Shown in pieces: positions 49,230 through 58,722 of a stretch of 64,000 nt of DNA. The position numbers were made by a program, and so were the translations under genes. The notes beneath the pieces were generated by a model. It saw only the letters and a program-made list of their open reading frames with translations, was not told the origin of the DNA and did no database searches. Within the stretch, counting starts at the first letter, position 1, and every line of letters starts with the position of its first letter. The DNA is from Arcicella rosea (GTDB lineage: Bacteria > Bacteroidota > Bacteroidia > Cytophagales > Spirosomataceae): assembly GCF_014204325.1 (NCBI RefSeq), contig NZ_JACHKT010000002.1, positions 186,001 through 250,000 on the forward strand. The letters are read 5' to 3'.

Positions 49230-49679
49230 AACGCCATAAGGATTCACCACTTTTATCTGCATAAAATATTCAGGTTTTTCCAAAGGTTCAAAGCCGAACT
49301 GAGCATACAAACCGTGGGCATCCCAAGTGGCGAGTACCCATCTGCGTAAACCTTGTAAGTCGGGATGTTTTAGTACGCTTTCTACTAAAAATTTAGAAAG
49401 TCCATTTCCTCGGTATTCTTCCAACACAAAAACGTCTGCCAAGTAAGCAAAAGTAGCCAAATCGCTGGTGACTCTGCAAAAACCAATTTGCGTTAATGTA
49501 TTTTCTTGTTGATGATAAATACCAAAAGCAATCGAATGAGCAATAGAACGCTGAACGATTTCCACATGAATACCTTTTGCCCAATAAGAACGATTAGCGA
49601 GGTAATCATGAATCACGTCAATTTGTAATTTTGATTTATCCGTAGAAATCAAAAAATCGTCTTTTTGTACTTCAAACAT
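49227..49679 (-). CDS. GNAT family N-acetyltransferase
   Basis: The 150-residue protein has the GNAT fold: YLADVFVLEEYRGNGLSKFLVESVL near 83-107 is motif A with the acetyl-CoA pyrophosphate loop RGNGLS, and LATWDAHGLYAQFGFEPLEKPEYFMQI is the usual C-terminal region. The substrate is unknown. It starts 18 bp after the stop of the kinase gene on the same strand. Confidence 0.9.
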   Translation of the reverse strand: MFEVQKDDFLISTDKSKLQIDVIHDYLANRSYWAKGIHVEIVQRSIAHSIAFGIYHQQENTLTQIGFCRVTSDLATFAYLADVFVLEEYRGNGLSKFLVESVLKHPDLQGLRRWVLATWDAHGLYAQFGFEPLEKPEYFMQIKVVNPYGV

Positions 49680-49697
49680 CGTAGTAAGATTTTAGCC

Positions 49698-50681
49698 TTA
49701 TTTTTCTAAATGTAAAATGGCTTCTTTTTCTAATAAAGCCTTGTCAATTGGTACAACGCCCAAAGATTCACAAACCAAACCGCCGCCCAAATTGGACAAA
49801 CCAGCCACTAATTCTGGCGATAAATTTAAAGCTACACAACAAGCCGCAATTGAAATAACAGTATCTCCTGCTCCTGAAACGTCCGCAATTTTACGAACAT
49901 GAGCAGGGAAATGTTTCTTTTCGTTGTTGAAATCAATATAAACACCACGCTCGGAAAGTGTGATAAAAGCACCTTTTAATTGAAGTGCATTTTTCAACTG
50001 ACTCACCGCATTTTCTAATTCTTCGCTTTTCTTTACGTCAAAACTGATGTCCAAGCCTTCACGTAATTCTTTCAAATTGGGTTTGAAGAGCGTGGCTTGC
50101 TGATAATGCAGGAAATTACGTTTTTTGGGATCAACTACGGTTGGAATATTGTAGGTATTGGCAAAATCAATGATGTCGGCAATGAGCGATTTTGAAAGAA
50201 CACCTTTGTCGTAATCTTCAAAAATAATGACATTTGCTTCTTTAGCAAGCTCTTTTATTTTTTGACTCAATAGTTGATTTTCAGATTCATTAATCAATGA
50301 GTCGGTTTCGGTATCGATGCGTACAATTTGCTGAGAACCAGCAATGATTCGCTCTTTAACAGTCGTAATTCTGGTTTCAGACTGAATGATGCCTTCGGTA
50401 GATAAACCTTGTTCTTGCAAAAGTTTGATTAAATCATTGCCGTAAGCGTCGTTCCCGACCACCGAGCAAATGATAGCTTCCGCCCCCAAACTTTGTACGT
50501 TCATTACCACATTTCCTGCACCGCCTAAACGTACTTCACGCTTGAGTACATTGACCACTGGAACAGGAGCTTCTGGCGAAATACGTTCTACCTTTCCCCA
50601 AGTATAAGAGTCGAGCATTACGTCGCCAACGATGAGAACTTTTAATTGATTGAATTGATTGAAAATTTCAGAGATTGTCAT
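49698..50681 (-). CDS. PfkB-type kinase, heptose-7-phosphate kinase domain (RfaE1/HldE-N-like)
   Basis: The protein phosphorylates a sugar phosphate, probably D-glycero-D-manno-heptose 7-phosphate for lipopolysaccharide core. From the ATG at 50681 it is 327 residues and begins TISEIFNQFNQLKVLIVGDVMLDSYTWGKVERISPEAPVPV, characteristic of RfaE domain I. The anion-hole motif DVSGAGDTVIS lies near residue 268. The nucleotidyltransferase domain II is absent. An ATG at 50726 would add 15 unconserved residues. Confidence 0.87.
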   Translation of the reverse strand: MTISEIFNQFNQLKVLIVGDVMLDSYTWGKVERISPEAPVPVVNVLKREVRLGGAGNVVMNVQSLGAEAIICSVVGNDAYGNDLIKLLQEQGLSTEGIIQSETRITTVKERIIAGSQQIVRIDTETDSLINESENQLLSQKIKELAKEANVIIFEDYDKGVLSKSLIADIIDFANTYNIPTVVDPKKRNFLHYQQATLFKPNLKELREGLDISFDVKKSEELENAVSQLKNALQLKGAFITLSERGVYIDFNNEKKHFPAHVRKIADVSGAGDTVISIAACCVALNLSPELVAGLSNLGGGLVCESLGVVPIDKALLEKEAILHLEK

Positions 50682-50776
50682 AAAAGATAAATTCAAAAAT
50701 GGGCTAACACCTGTTTCAGAAAACAAAATTAACGCATTTTGGGAAGTATTAGTCTAAAAACCTTTTTTCAAGGCGA

Positions 50777-51823
50777 TTATCCACCAATCGTAGTCATGGA
50801 TTCTGTAATGATACTTTTGCGGTTGCGTTCGGCTTCAAAACCGTCTTTTGGGCGTTGTTTGAAAACATTGATGAAAGTGCTTTTCAATTCTTCATCAGAA
50901 ATACCATTTCTGAGTAAATCTCTGATATTCAGTACGCCGTCGTCGTAAAGGCAAGTTTTTAAATCGCCCGTTGCTGTCAGGCGGATGCGATTACAAGTAC
51001 CACAAAAAGTACGTGAAAAGGCCGCAATTACACCGATATTTCCTTGATAATTAGGAATTTGATAATTGTACGAAGTAGAATTCGGAGCATCGACTAATTT
51101 CTGTAAATCAGGATATTTACTTCTTATTTCTTCTAAAATACGAGGTGCATTCCAATTGAGTTTTGGATAATGCGAGCCTTCGCCATTGAAAGGCATTTCT
51201 TCAATAAAACGAATTGAAACTTTATAGTCTTTCGTAAGTTCTGTTAATGGAATGATGTCTTGGGTATTTTGTCCGTCCATTACCACAGCATTTACTTTTA
51301 CTTCAAAACCTGCTTCTAATAACTGAAAAAGTGTTTCATAAACTTTGTCGAATTCGTCTCTTCTGGCGATTTCAAAAAAGCGTTTTTTATCTAAAGTATC
51401 CAAACTCAGATTAACAGCACGGATGCCCATTTCTTTCATTTGACGAATGTACTGTCCTGTCAGAATACCATTTGTAGTAATATTGAGTTCTGTAATACCT
51501 TCAATTTCAGAAAGTTGATACATGAAATCAATCATATTATGGCGAACAAAAGGTTCTCCGCCCGTAATTCTTACTTTAGAAACGCCCAGTTCAGACAATA
51601 CAGAAACAGTACGAAGCATTTCTTCATAAGTCAATAATTTTGATTTATGTAAGTACTTCACACCCACTTCTGGCATACAGTAAAAGCAACGCAAATTACA
51701 ACGGTCAGTTACAGCCAAACGCAAATACGTAATTGGACGACCATGATTGTCGTAAATCAAGTTTTGGGTGTTCTGTTTTTTGTTTGGAGTTATCACGTCT
51801 AAATTCGTTTCTTTGTTGAACAA
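50777..51823 (-). CDS. moaA: GTP 3',8-cyclase MoaA, molybdenum cofactor synthesis
   Basis: This radical SAM enzyme converts GTP to the cyclic precursor of molybdopterin together with MoaC. The 348-residue protein has the SAM cluster motif CNLRCFYC near residue 43 and the C-terminal cluster motif with CGTCNRIRLTATGDLKTC near 276. It ends with the essential Gly-Gly. It lies divergent from moaD; other moa genes are not in the window. Confidence 0.96.
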   Translation of the reverse strand: MFNKETNLDVITPNKKQNTQNLIYDNHGRPITYLRLAVTDRCNLRCFYCMPEVGVKYLHKSKLLTYEEMLRTVSVLSELGVSKVRITGGEPFVRHNMIDFMYQLSEIEGITELNITTNGILTGQYIRQMKEMGIRAVNLSLDTLDKKRFFEIARRDEFDKVYETLFQLLEAGFEVKVNAVVMDGQNTQDIIPLTELTKDYKVSIRFIEEMPFNGEGSHYPKLNWNAPRILEEIRSKYPDLQKLVDAPNSTSYNYQIPNYQGNIGVIAAFSRTFCGTCNRIRLTATGDLKTCLYDDGVLNIRDLLRNGISDEELKSTFINVFKQRPKDGFEAERNRKSIITESMTTIGG

Positions 51824-51897
51824 ATTTAAGTAAATAACTGTAGTGAATGCAAAAACATTTAATTGTTGTAGCTTAAAGTTAATATTTAGGAAGTAAT

Positions 51898-52140
51898 ATG
51901 AAGTACGGCATCAACCTTTTTGGAATTACCAAAGAAATAATTGGAAATACTTATATTGAGATAGAAATGGAGGATAAAACAAGTGCGGAGCAATTGTTGG
52001 AAAGGCTAAAGAATGATTATCCGAAACTGAAGGCTATAAAATCGCTATTATTGGCAGTAAATAGCGAATACGCAGAGAAAGATTTAGTGATACATTTTAG
52101 GGATGAAATTGCTTTGATTCCGCCAGTAAGCGGAGGTTGA
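51898..52140 (+). CDS. moaD: Molybdopterin synthase sulfur carrier MoaD
   Basis: The 80-residue ubiquitin-like protein carries the thiocarboxylate sulfur on its C-terminal Gly-Gly (LIPPVSGG). It is divergent from moaA across 74 bp. The large subunit gene moaE must be elsewhere. Confidence 0.9.
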   Translation: MKYGINLFGITKEIIGNTYIEIEMEDKTSAEQLLERLKNDYPKLKAIKSLLLAVNSEYAEKDLVIHFRDEIALIPPVSGG

Positions 52141-52147
52141 AAAGAAA

Positions 52148-52190
52148 AAATCCTTTGATTTTACAATAAAGATTGAAAATCAAAGGATTT
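52148..52190. terminator. Bidirectional terminator after moaD
   Basis: AAATCCTTTGATTTT pairs perfectly with AAAATCAAAGGATTT across about 13 bases, between convergent genes. Confidence 0.85.
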
Positions 52191-52194
52191 GGAA

Positions 52195-52740
52195 TTAAAT
52201 ACCATTAGAAGAAGATCTAACTGAAGCGGCATTCAGGGTTTTAATTTTTCTTTCATAACGATTGATAATTTCACGCTTCTGATTGGCATAAACCTTTCGT
52301 TCTTTAACAATTCTGTTAGTTAAAACTTTAATCGTTTTTTCTTGCTTTTTGATATGAGTATTAAGTGAAGTCACTTGAGTTTCATATCCTTCAATTTTTT
52401 GCTGTGTTTCAACTTTATACGCTTTGAATTCTTCGACTTTTAAATCTACATCTTTGAAAAGACTTAAAACTTTCAAGGAATCTTTTTTGTAATTGTTTCT
52501 GATGTTGCCAATTTCTACAAAATACGAGCGGTATTTGTTTTCTTGTGCAATTAGTTCTTCAGAGAGTGTTAGTGTTTTGGCTCTTAAATCTCTTACTTCA
52601 ATTTGTGAACGTTTAAAGTTCTCATTGAGTCGATTCTTCGAACCGTCTAGTTCATTGTACTTTTTACTTGTCACACACGAGGATTGAGTTAAAACAAGAG
52701 AAATTAATACTACGGAGGCGGGGATGATACTTTTTTTCAT
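52195..52740 (-). CDS. Coiled-coil lipoprotein
   Basis: The 181-residue protein has a lipoprotein signal (QSSC, Cys near 22), then CVTSKKYNELDGSKN and a long coiled coil rich in Glu, Lys and Leu to a basic C terminus. The N-terminal pattern is like that of OmpA-family lipoproteins of Bacteroidota, but the OmpA domain is missing. It is probably periplasmic and structural. Confidence 0.75.
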   Translation of the reverse strand: MKKSIIPASVVLISLVLTQSSCVTSKKYNELDGSKNRLNENFKRSQIEVRDLRAKTLTLSEELIAQENKYRSYFVEIGNIRNNYKKDSLKVLSLFKDVDLKVEEFKAYKVETQQKIEGYETQVTSLNTHIKKQEKTIKVLTNRIVKERKVYANQKREIINRYERKIKTLNAASVRSSSNGI

Positions 52741-53399
52741 GATTTTTTAAAATGGCGATGATTTAGGTTGAAAACATTACTCATAAAAATGATAATGAGA
52801 GATTTGAAAATAATTTTATGGATAAATTAAGAAGTTAAAAGAGTAAGTAAGTATCAAAAGATATTTACTAGTTAATGTAAGCGACGGTACCTATACACTG
52901 TTTTTTTACTACTATAATAGAGGGCGACAATGTTAATGTTAAAATGGTTTATTTATTTAAGTGGTTGATTTATAGTTGATAAAGTTATTGTTATTTGTCT
53001 TTAGTTAATGAATACAGGAAAGAAGTATTATTTGCAAAATAAATGGTTTTAAATTTACAGACCAAGAAAATTTCGAAAAGAGGACATATTTGATATTTTT
53101 TAATAATTATTTATGTATTAATGCAATATAAAATTACGACATATTTTTTTTAAAATTATCCTTTGCTACATCGCCTAATTATGGAGTGTTCGGGCAGTTA
53201 CAGAGGATAACATACGTAGCAAAAAAATAAAAAAATATGCAGTTATGTATTTATTTCTTAGGATTTTACAGAAATTATTTATTGATGGAATTTTACTAAA
53301 AAACAATTTTCAATTTAGTACGCTATTGCTTATTTATTTAAACAGACTAAGCAATAGTATTTCGTAATAAACTTTACACTTTCAACACTTCGTGACGAT
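52741..53399. other. 660-bp AT-rich gap with one hairpin
   Basis: No open frame with protein features is visible on either strand. The only clear structure is a perfect 10-bp inverted repeat near the right end. The region could carry promoters for both flanking genes or an unrecognised small RNA. Confidence 0.45.
53323..53357 (+). promoter_or_regulatory. Inverted repeat upstream of the S9 peptidase gene
   Basis: CTATTGCTTA at 53323-53332 pairs perfectly with TAAGCAATAG at 53348-53357, 43 bases before the start codon. It may be an operator or an RNA hairpin in the leader. Confidence 0.45.
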
Positions 53400-55751
53400 A
53401 TGGATATTTGTGAAAACGACGGTTACCAAACACCGCCTAAAGTAATTGCCGATTTAGTTACGGCAAGCCCAACACCAAGTGTAAGTGTGGATTCAAGAGG
53501 AGAATGGATGGTTTTGCTCCAGCGTGCAGCCCAACCTTCTATTGCACAATTAGCTGAACCAGAACTACGATTAGCAGGTCTGAGAATTAATCCTGCTAAT
53601 AATGGCCCTAGTCGAACATCTTATTTTGTAAGTATTCGACTAAGGAAAGTAAGTGGAAAAGAGGAAATATCCATCAAAGGTTTGCCCGAAAAACCTTTGT
53701 TAAATTATGCAAGTTGGTCGCCCGATGAATCTAAAATTGCTTTTTGCCATTCAAGTCCTGAAAAAATAGAACTTTGGGTACTAGATATTGAAACAGCGAC
53801 TGCTAACAAAGTATCTGATTTAGCAATGAACGCTGTTTTTGGTCATCCATATTCTTGGCTTTCGGATGGAAAATCTTTGTTAGCGAAAGTAATTGTGCCT
53901 AACCGTGGAAATCCTCCTCAGAAAAATGCTGTACCAACTGGGCCAACAATTCTTGAAAGTTTAGGAAAAACAAATCCTAGTAGAACATACCAAGATTTGC
54001 TAAAAAATGAAGGTGACGAAAGGCTTTTCGAATTTTATGCCACCGCAGAACTGGTAAGAATCAGTTTGGACGGAACAGAGGAAAAAATTGTTGAAGCAAG
54101 TATTATTCAATTGGCTAGTAGTTCGCCAGATGGTCAGTATCTTTTGGTAAAAATCATTCAACGACCATTTTCATACCTTGTTCCTTACAGCCGTTTTCCA
54201 CTAAAAATAGATGTACTAAACATCGATGGAACATTTATTAAAACGTTGGCGGATAATCCTTTGATTGAAAATATTCCGATTTCGTTTGATGCTGTTCAGA
54301 AAGAACCACGTGGCTTTAATTGGCGACATGATACTCCTGCTACTGTTTATTGGATTGAAGCACAAGATGAAGGTGACCCTAGAAATGAAGTAGCTGTTCG
54401 AGACAAAGTAATAAGTTTGAGTTCGCCTTTTACTGGAGAAACAAGTACCATTGCTGAAACTGGCTATCGCTATGCAGGAATCATTTGGGCTAATGAAAAT
54501 TTGGCATTAATTGATGAATATTGGCATAAAACCAGAAGAGTAATTACCAAAATTATTGACCCAAGCGGACAGAAAGAAGCTATCATTTTATTTGATCGTT
54601 CTTCTGAAGATAAGTATAACGAACCGGGAAGTCCATCAACGAAAAAGAATCAATATGGACGATTGGTCATGGATTTGCAAAAAGATAATTCCGTATTTAT
54701 GACGGGCGATGGAGCATCAGTGGAAGGCGACCGACCTTTTGTGGATATTCTGAACCTGACGACCAAGGAAACAAGTCGTCTTTGGCGTTCAGAAGCACCT
54801 TTTTATGAACGCCCGATTGCTATTTTAGATAATGAAAAACAGGTTATCTTGACTGTCAGAGAATCGAAGCAAGAGAACCCAAATTACTTTATCAGAGATT
54901 TAAAACAACAGGGAAATACACAAATTACTTTTTTTCCACATCCATACCCAGCTTTAAAGGGTGTAGAGAAACAAGTATTAAAATACAAACGTCATGATGG
55001 CGTAGAGTTAACGGCGAATCTTTATTTACCTGCTGATTATCAAAAAGAACAAGGTGCTTTGCCGTGTTTGTTGGAGGCTTATCCTTTAGAATTTAAGGAT
55101 AAAAGTAATGCAGGACAAATTTCAGGCTCGCCTTATGAATTTACTTCAATTTATTGGGGTTCACCGATTTTTTGGGTAACGCAAGGTTTTGCCATTTTAG
55201 AAGGAACGTCTATTCCAATCGTCGGCGAAGGAACTACCGAACCTAATGATAATTATTTAGAACAATTAGTAGCTGGTGCAAAAGCTGCTATCGAAGAAGG
55301 AACTAAATTAGGAGTAATTGACCCAAATAGAGTAGGCGTAATGGGGCATTCGTATGGTGGATTTATGGTGGCAAATTTATTGTCGCATTCTGATTTGTTT
55401 AAAGCTGGAATTGCTAGGAGTGGAGCTTATAATCGTACTTTAACGCCTTTTGGTTTTCAAGGAGAAGAACGTACTTTTTGGCAAACGCCCGAAACATATC
55501 ATAAAATGTCGCCCTTCAATTATGCTGATAAAATGAAAACGCCTTTATTGTTAATTCATGGCGAAGCCGATAATAATACAGGTACTTTCCCTATTCAGTC
55601 GGAGCGATATTATAATGCTTTAAAAGGTTTGGGTGCAACGGTTCGTTATGTGCAATTACCTTACGAAAGCCACGGATACCAAGCGAAAGAATCGATTTTG
55701 CATATGCTTTGGGAAATGAATAATTGGCTGAATACTTATGTGAATGAGTAA
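53400..55751 (+). CDS. S9 family prolyl-oligopeptidase-type peptidase without signal peptide
   Basis: The 783-residue serine peptidase has a beta-propeller at about 1-500 that gates access, and an alpha/beta-hydrolase domain with Ser651 in GHSYGG, Asp724 in HGEADNN and His758 in YESHGY. Many Bacteroidota relatives are exported; here the conserved region (NDGYQTPPKVIADLV) begins at residue 6, and the frame upstream is closed by a TAG at 53355 with no other start codon. It therefore seems cytosolic. It probably cleaves short peptides. Confidence 0.88.
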   Translation: MDICENDGYQTPPKVIADLVTASPTPSVSVDSRGEWMVLLQRAAQPSIAQLAEPELRLAGLRINPANNGPSRTSYFVSIRLRKVSGKEEISIKGLPEKPLLNYASWSPDESKIAFCHSSPEKIELWVLDIETATANKVSDLAMNAVFGHPYSWLSDGKSLLAKVIVPNRGNPPQKNAVPTGPTILESLGKTNPSRTYQDLLKNEGDERLFEFYATAELVRISLDGTEEKIVEASIIQLASSSPDGQYLLVKIIQRPFSYLVPYSRFPLKIDVLNIDGTFIKTLADNPLIENIPISFDAVQKEPRGFNWRHDTPATVYWIEAQDEGDPRNEVAVRDKVISLSSPFTGETSTIAETGYRYAGIIWANENLALIDEYWHKTRRVITKIIDPSGQKEAIILFDRSSEDKYNEPGSPSTKKNQYGRLVMDLQKDNSVFMTGDGASVEGDRPFVDILNLTTKETSRLWRSEAPFYERPIAILDNEKQVILTVRESKQENPNYFIRDLKQQGNTQITFFPHPYPALKGVEKQVLKYKRHDGVELTANLYLPADYQKEQGALPCLLEAYPLEFKDKSNAGQISGSPYEFTSIYWGSPIFWVTQGFAILEGTSIPIVGEGTTEPNDNYLEQLVAGAKAAIEEGTKLGVIDPNRVGVMGHSYGGFMVANLLSHSDLFKAGIARSGAYNRTLTPFGFQGEERTFWQTPETYHKMSPFNYADKMKTPLLLIHGEADNNTGTFPIQSERYYNALKGLGATVRYVQLPYESHGYQAKESILHMLWEMNNWLNTYVNE

Positions 55752-55785
55752 CCTAGTGATGAATTTTGAGTTGTGTACTTAGGTT

Positions 55786-55825
55786 AAATTAGTCCAGCGA
55801 GAATATCGTTGGACTAATTTTTTAA
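55786..55825. terminator. Bidirectional terminator
   Basis: AAATTAGTCCAGCGA pairs with TCGTTGGACTAATTT between the convergent peptidase and Nudix-regulator genes. Confidence 0.85.
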
Positions 55826-55829
55826 TCTA

Positions 55830-56564
55830 TTATTTAATAAAACTATACAAAAATGGTGCTTTGTGAGATTTGCCTAAAAACTGTTTTTCATGTCTTTTCA
55901 AAATCTCTAAGCCAAGTATTTGTCTTTGAAAAGTAGTTCTACGAATATTTTCACCTAAAATTGCTTCATATACTTGTTGGTATTGTTTCATTGTAAATTT
56001 TTCAGGTAATAAATTCGCTCCAACCAGTTTTTTATTGATATTTCCACGAAGTGTTTCCAAAGCTTTTTGTACTATTTCGTGGTGGTCGAGCATCAACGGC
56101 GGTAATTCATTGATGGGATACCATTCACAACTATCGGATAATTCATCTGGCTTGGGTTTTACTTCATTAAAATTGATTAAAGCATAATATCCTACCGAAA
56201 TAAAACGCTCCAATAACCAGTGATTTTCTCCTGCTTTTAAATGTCCATTACTCAACATAATCTTTTCAATCGTTGCAGGAATGTATCTTTCCAAAGAACC
56301 AAAAGTGTGAAATTGTTCTAAATAAATATTTTCTAAACCAGTTCTATCGTACAAACCCCTTCTCACGGCATCGTCAAGACTTTCGCTTTCCTTCACAAAT
56401 CCACCTGGCAAAGCAAACAGTTTAGTATTACTGTAGCCAGAAATTAAAATTTTTAAGGTTGAACCATCAAAGCCAAAAATGACTGAATCATAGGCGATAT
56501 GAGCTAAAAAGCCAGATTCTTTTGCTGTTTTTACATATTTAGGAGAAGTGTTGTTTTCTGACAT
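55830..56564 (-). CDS. Nudix-related transcription regulator (NrtR/AraR type)
   Basis: The 244-residue protein has an N-terminal Nudix-like domain (about 20-160) and a C-terminal winged helix (about 170-235). The Nudix box reads GGFVKESESLDDAVRRGLYDRTGL: the REUxEE core of active hydrolases is RGLYDR, so the catalytic glutamates are lost and the domain probably only senses a ligand. The family regulates NAD metabolism or sugar use. It is divergent from the carboxylesterase gene and separated from it by a 21-bp palindrome that may be its operator. Confidence 0.88.
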   Translation of the reverse strand: MSENNTSPKYVKTAKESGFLAHIAYDSVIFGFDGSTLKILISGYSNTKLFALPGGFVKESESLDDAVRRGLYDRTGLENIYLEQFHTFGSLERYIPATIEKIMLSNGHLKAGENHWLLERFISVGYYALINFNEVKPKPDELSDSCEWYPINELPPLMLDHHEIVQKALETLRGNINKKLVGANLLPEKFTMKQYQQVYEAILGENIRRTTFQRQILGLEILKRHEKQFLGKSHKAPFLYSFIK

Positions 56565-56613
56565 TTTAAAAAATAGTAAGATTTAATTGTATTTTTCTGT
56601 AATTCACTTTAAT

Positions 56614-56634
56614 ATTGTCACAAATTGAGACAAT
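56614..56634. promoter_or_regulatory. 21-bp palindrome, candidate operator of the Nudix regulator
   Basis: ATTGTC-A-CAA-A-TTG-A-GACAAT is symmetrical at 18 of 20 non-central positions. It lies 33 bp upstream of the esterase start and 50 bp upstream of the regulator start. A TTG within it (56616-56618) could be the -33 element of the esterase promoter, so binding would repress. Confidence 0.7.
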
Positions 56635-56666
56635 AGATTCAATCTTTCGTAAAACTAACAAATAAA

Positions 56667-58310
56667 ATGAAATTTAACATCAGATTACTCATCTTACTCT
56701 GTGCAATAACAACGCTCAATATTACTGCACAAGCACAAAAAAACGGTTATGTATTGCCCATTCAAGTCAAAACCGTGAATGGAATTGTTGAAGGAGAATT
56801 TGATGTACGTTCAAATATCCATACATTCAAAGGCATTCCTTATGCACAAGCACCCGTTGGTGATTTGAGATGGAAAGAACCACAACCTAATAAAAACTGG
56901 ACTGGCGTTTTGGAAACCAAACAATTTGGGGCTAAAGCTGTTCAACCAGCAATATTTGGCGATATGGGTTTTAGAAGTAATGGCATGAGCGAAGATTGTT
57001 TGTATCTGAATGTTTGGACACCCAAAGTAAAAACACAGGAAAAAATGCCAGTATTGGTTTATTTTTATGGTGGTGGTTTTATTGCAGGTGATGGTTCAGA
57101 ACCACGTTATGACGGCGAAAGTATGTCGAAAAAAGGAATTGTTACAGTTACTTTAAATTATAGATTAGGCATATTTAGCTTTTTCTCGCATCCAGAATTA
57201 ACCAAAGAATCTCCGAATAAAGCATCAGGAAATTATGGTTATTTAGACCAAAGTGCTGCTTTGAGATGGGTAAAAGCAAATATTGCAAGTTTTGGTGGCG
57301 ACCCGAACAAAATCACGATTGCTGGTGAATCAGCAGGTTCTGTTTCGGTAAGTGCACAAATGGTTTCGCCATTATCAAGAAACTTAATTGCTGGTGCAAT
57401 CGGCGAAAGTGGTGGACTGGTTTTCCCAACATTGGCAGCGGTGTCCTTACAAGATGGCGAAAAAACAGGTACTTCATTTGCACAAAAAGCTGGTGCAAAT
57501 TCTTTGAAAGAATTGCGTGCGATGAGTACTTATGAAATTTATCAAAAAATGATGGAATTTGGTGTTTGGAATTTCAAATCAACACTTGATGGTTACTTTT
57601 TACCCAAAACACTTCCTGAAGTTTATGCCAATAAAGAACACGCCAATGTACCTTTACTAGTAGGTTGGAATTCGGAAGAAATGAACTACAAAGCTTTGAC
57701 CAAAGGAAAAGAAGCCACTCTAGAAGTTTATACCAGCACGGTTAAAGAACTTTATGGTGAAAAAGCACAAGAAGTATTAAAATTATATCCAGCTGGAACA
57801 TTAGAAGAAACAGAAGAATCTGCAACGGCACTCGCAGGTGATCGTTTTATCGCTTTTTCAACTTGGAAATGGTTTGATGCACATCGTAAAAATAGTAACC
57901 AGCCAGTTTATCGTTACTTTTACGCACATCCAAGACCAGATATGAAAGCCCAAGATGTTGAAGCTGCATTAGCGGGAGGCGTTGTAAAAAGAGATAAAAA
58001 TGCTCCGAAAGCTCCAAAACCAAAAGGGGCAGTTCACTCAGCTGAAATTGAATATGCCATGGGAAATTTAGGAGGAAATGCCACTTACGATTGGAACGCA
58101 GATGATTACAAAGTATCAGAAACGATGCAAAATTATTTTGCGAATTTTATCAAAACGGGTAATCCGAATGGTGCAGGTTTAGAAAATTGGCCAGTAGCGA
58201 AAGACGAAGCCAATCCAGATGTGATGATTATTAAAGTACAATCAAAAGCAATTAAAACACCGAATGATAATCGTTATTTATTTTTAGATAAAGAATATCA
58301 GAAGAAATAA
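56667..58310 (+). CDS. Exported type-B carboxylesterase
   Basis: The 547-residue protein has a signal peptide (cleavage near TAQAQ, residue 24) and the alpha/beta-hydrolase features of type-B esterases: FKGIPYAQAPVGDLRWKEPQP near 50, SEDCLYLNVWTP near 110, oxyanion FYGGGF near 132 and the nucleophile Ser222 in GESAGS. It probably hydrolyses esters in the periplasm. The adjacent Nudix regulator probably controls it. Confidence 0.92.
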   Translation: MKFNIRLLILLCAITTLNITAQAQKNGYVLPIQVKTVNGIVEGEFDVRSNIHTFKGIPYAQAPVGDLRWKEPQPNKNWTGVLETKQFGAKAVQPAIFGDMGFRSNGMSEDCLYLNVWTPKVKTQEKMPVLVYFYGGGFIAGDGSEPRYDGESMSKKGIVTVTLNYRLGIFSFFSHPELTKESPNKASGNYGYLDQSAALRWVKANIASFGGDPNKITIAGESAGSVSVSAQMVSPLSRNLIAGAIGESGGLVFPTLAAVSLQDGEKTGTSFAQKAGANSLKELRAMSTYEIYQKMMEFGVWNFKSTLDGYFLPKTLPEVYANKEHANVPLLVGWNSEEMNYKALTKGKEATLEVYTSTVKELYGEKAQEVLKLYPAGTLEETEESATALAGDRFIAFSTWKWFDAHRKNSNQPVYRYFYAHPRPDMKAQDVEAALAGGVVKRDKNAPKAPKPKGAVHSAEIEYAMGNLGGNATYDWNADDYKVSETMQNYFANFIKTGNPNGAGLENWPVAKDEANPDVMIIKVQSKAIKTPNDNRYLFLDKEYQKK

Positions 58311-58320
58311 AATAAGTAAA

Positions 58321-58355
58321 AATCCGTTTTGGTTATGACTGAGACGGATTTTTAT
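58321..58355 (+). terminator. Terminator after the carboxylesterase gene
   Basis: AATCCGT pairs with ACGGATT and a T-rich run follows, 10 bases after the stop codon. Confidence 0.7.
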
Positions 58356-58722
58356 TTTTATAATAATGCCCAATTCTTAATTGAATCATCTAACACTCCT
58401 ACTTCTACTAATCTTAAAGTCATGATTCATCAAGTCCTAAAAACTAAGTATTAAATACTAATACTTCAACTAAATCTAAAAATAATTACAAGCAGAGAAA
58501 TTGTGAGAAAAAATACTATTAATGAATCTCGAAAATTTGCTTTTTTCAAAGTTATATCTGTAATTTTGCTTACAGAAAAATAACCCATCTTTAATTCTTT
58601 TTTAATCTGACATTTATTGCGAATTCTTACTGAAACCATTTGACATTTAATACATTGGTTTAGGGAACTTTATTTTCCAAAAAAAAAGGTTCTAATAATT
58701 CAAAAAAAATATAATTAAAGTC
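58356..58722. other. Intergenic region upstream of the amidotransferase gene
   Basis: About 370 AT-rich bases without gene or repeat. It should hold the promoter of the amidotransferase gene; no purine-regulated riboswitch motif is recognisable. Confidence 0.4.
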
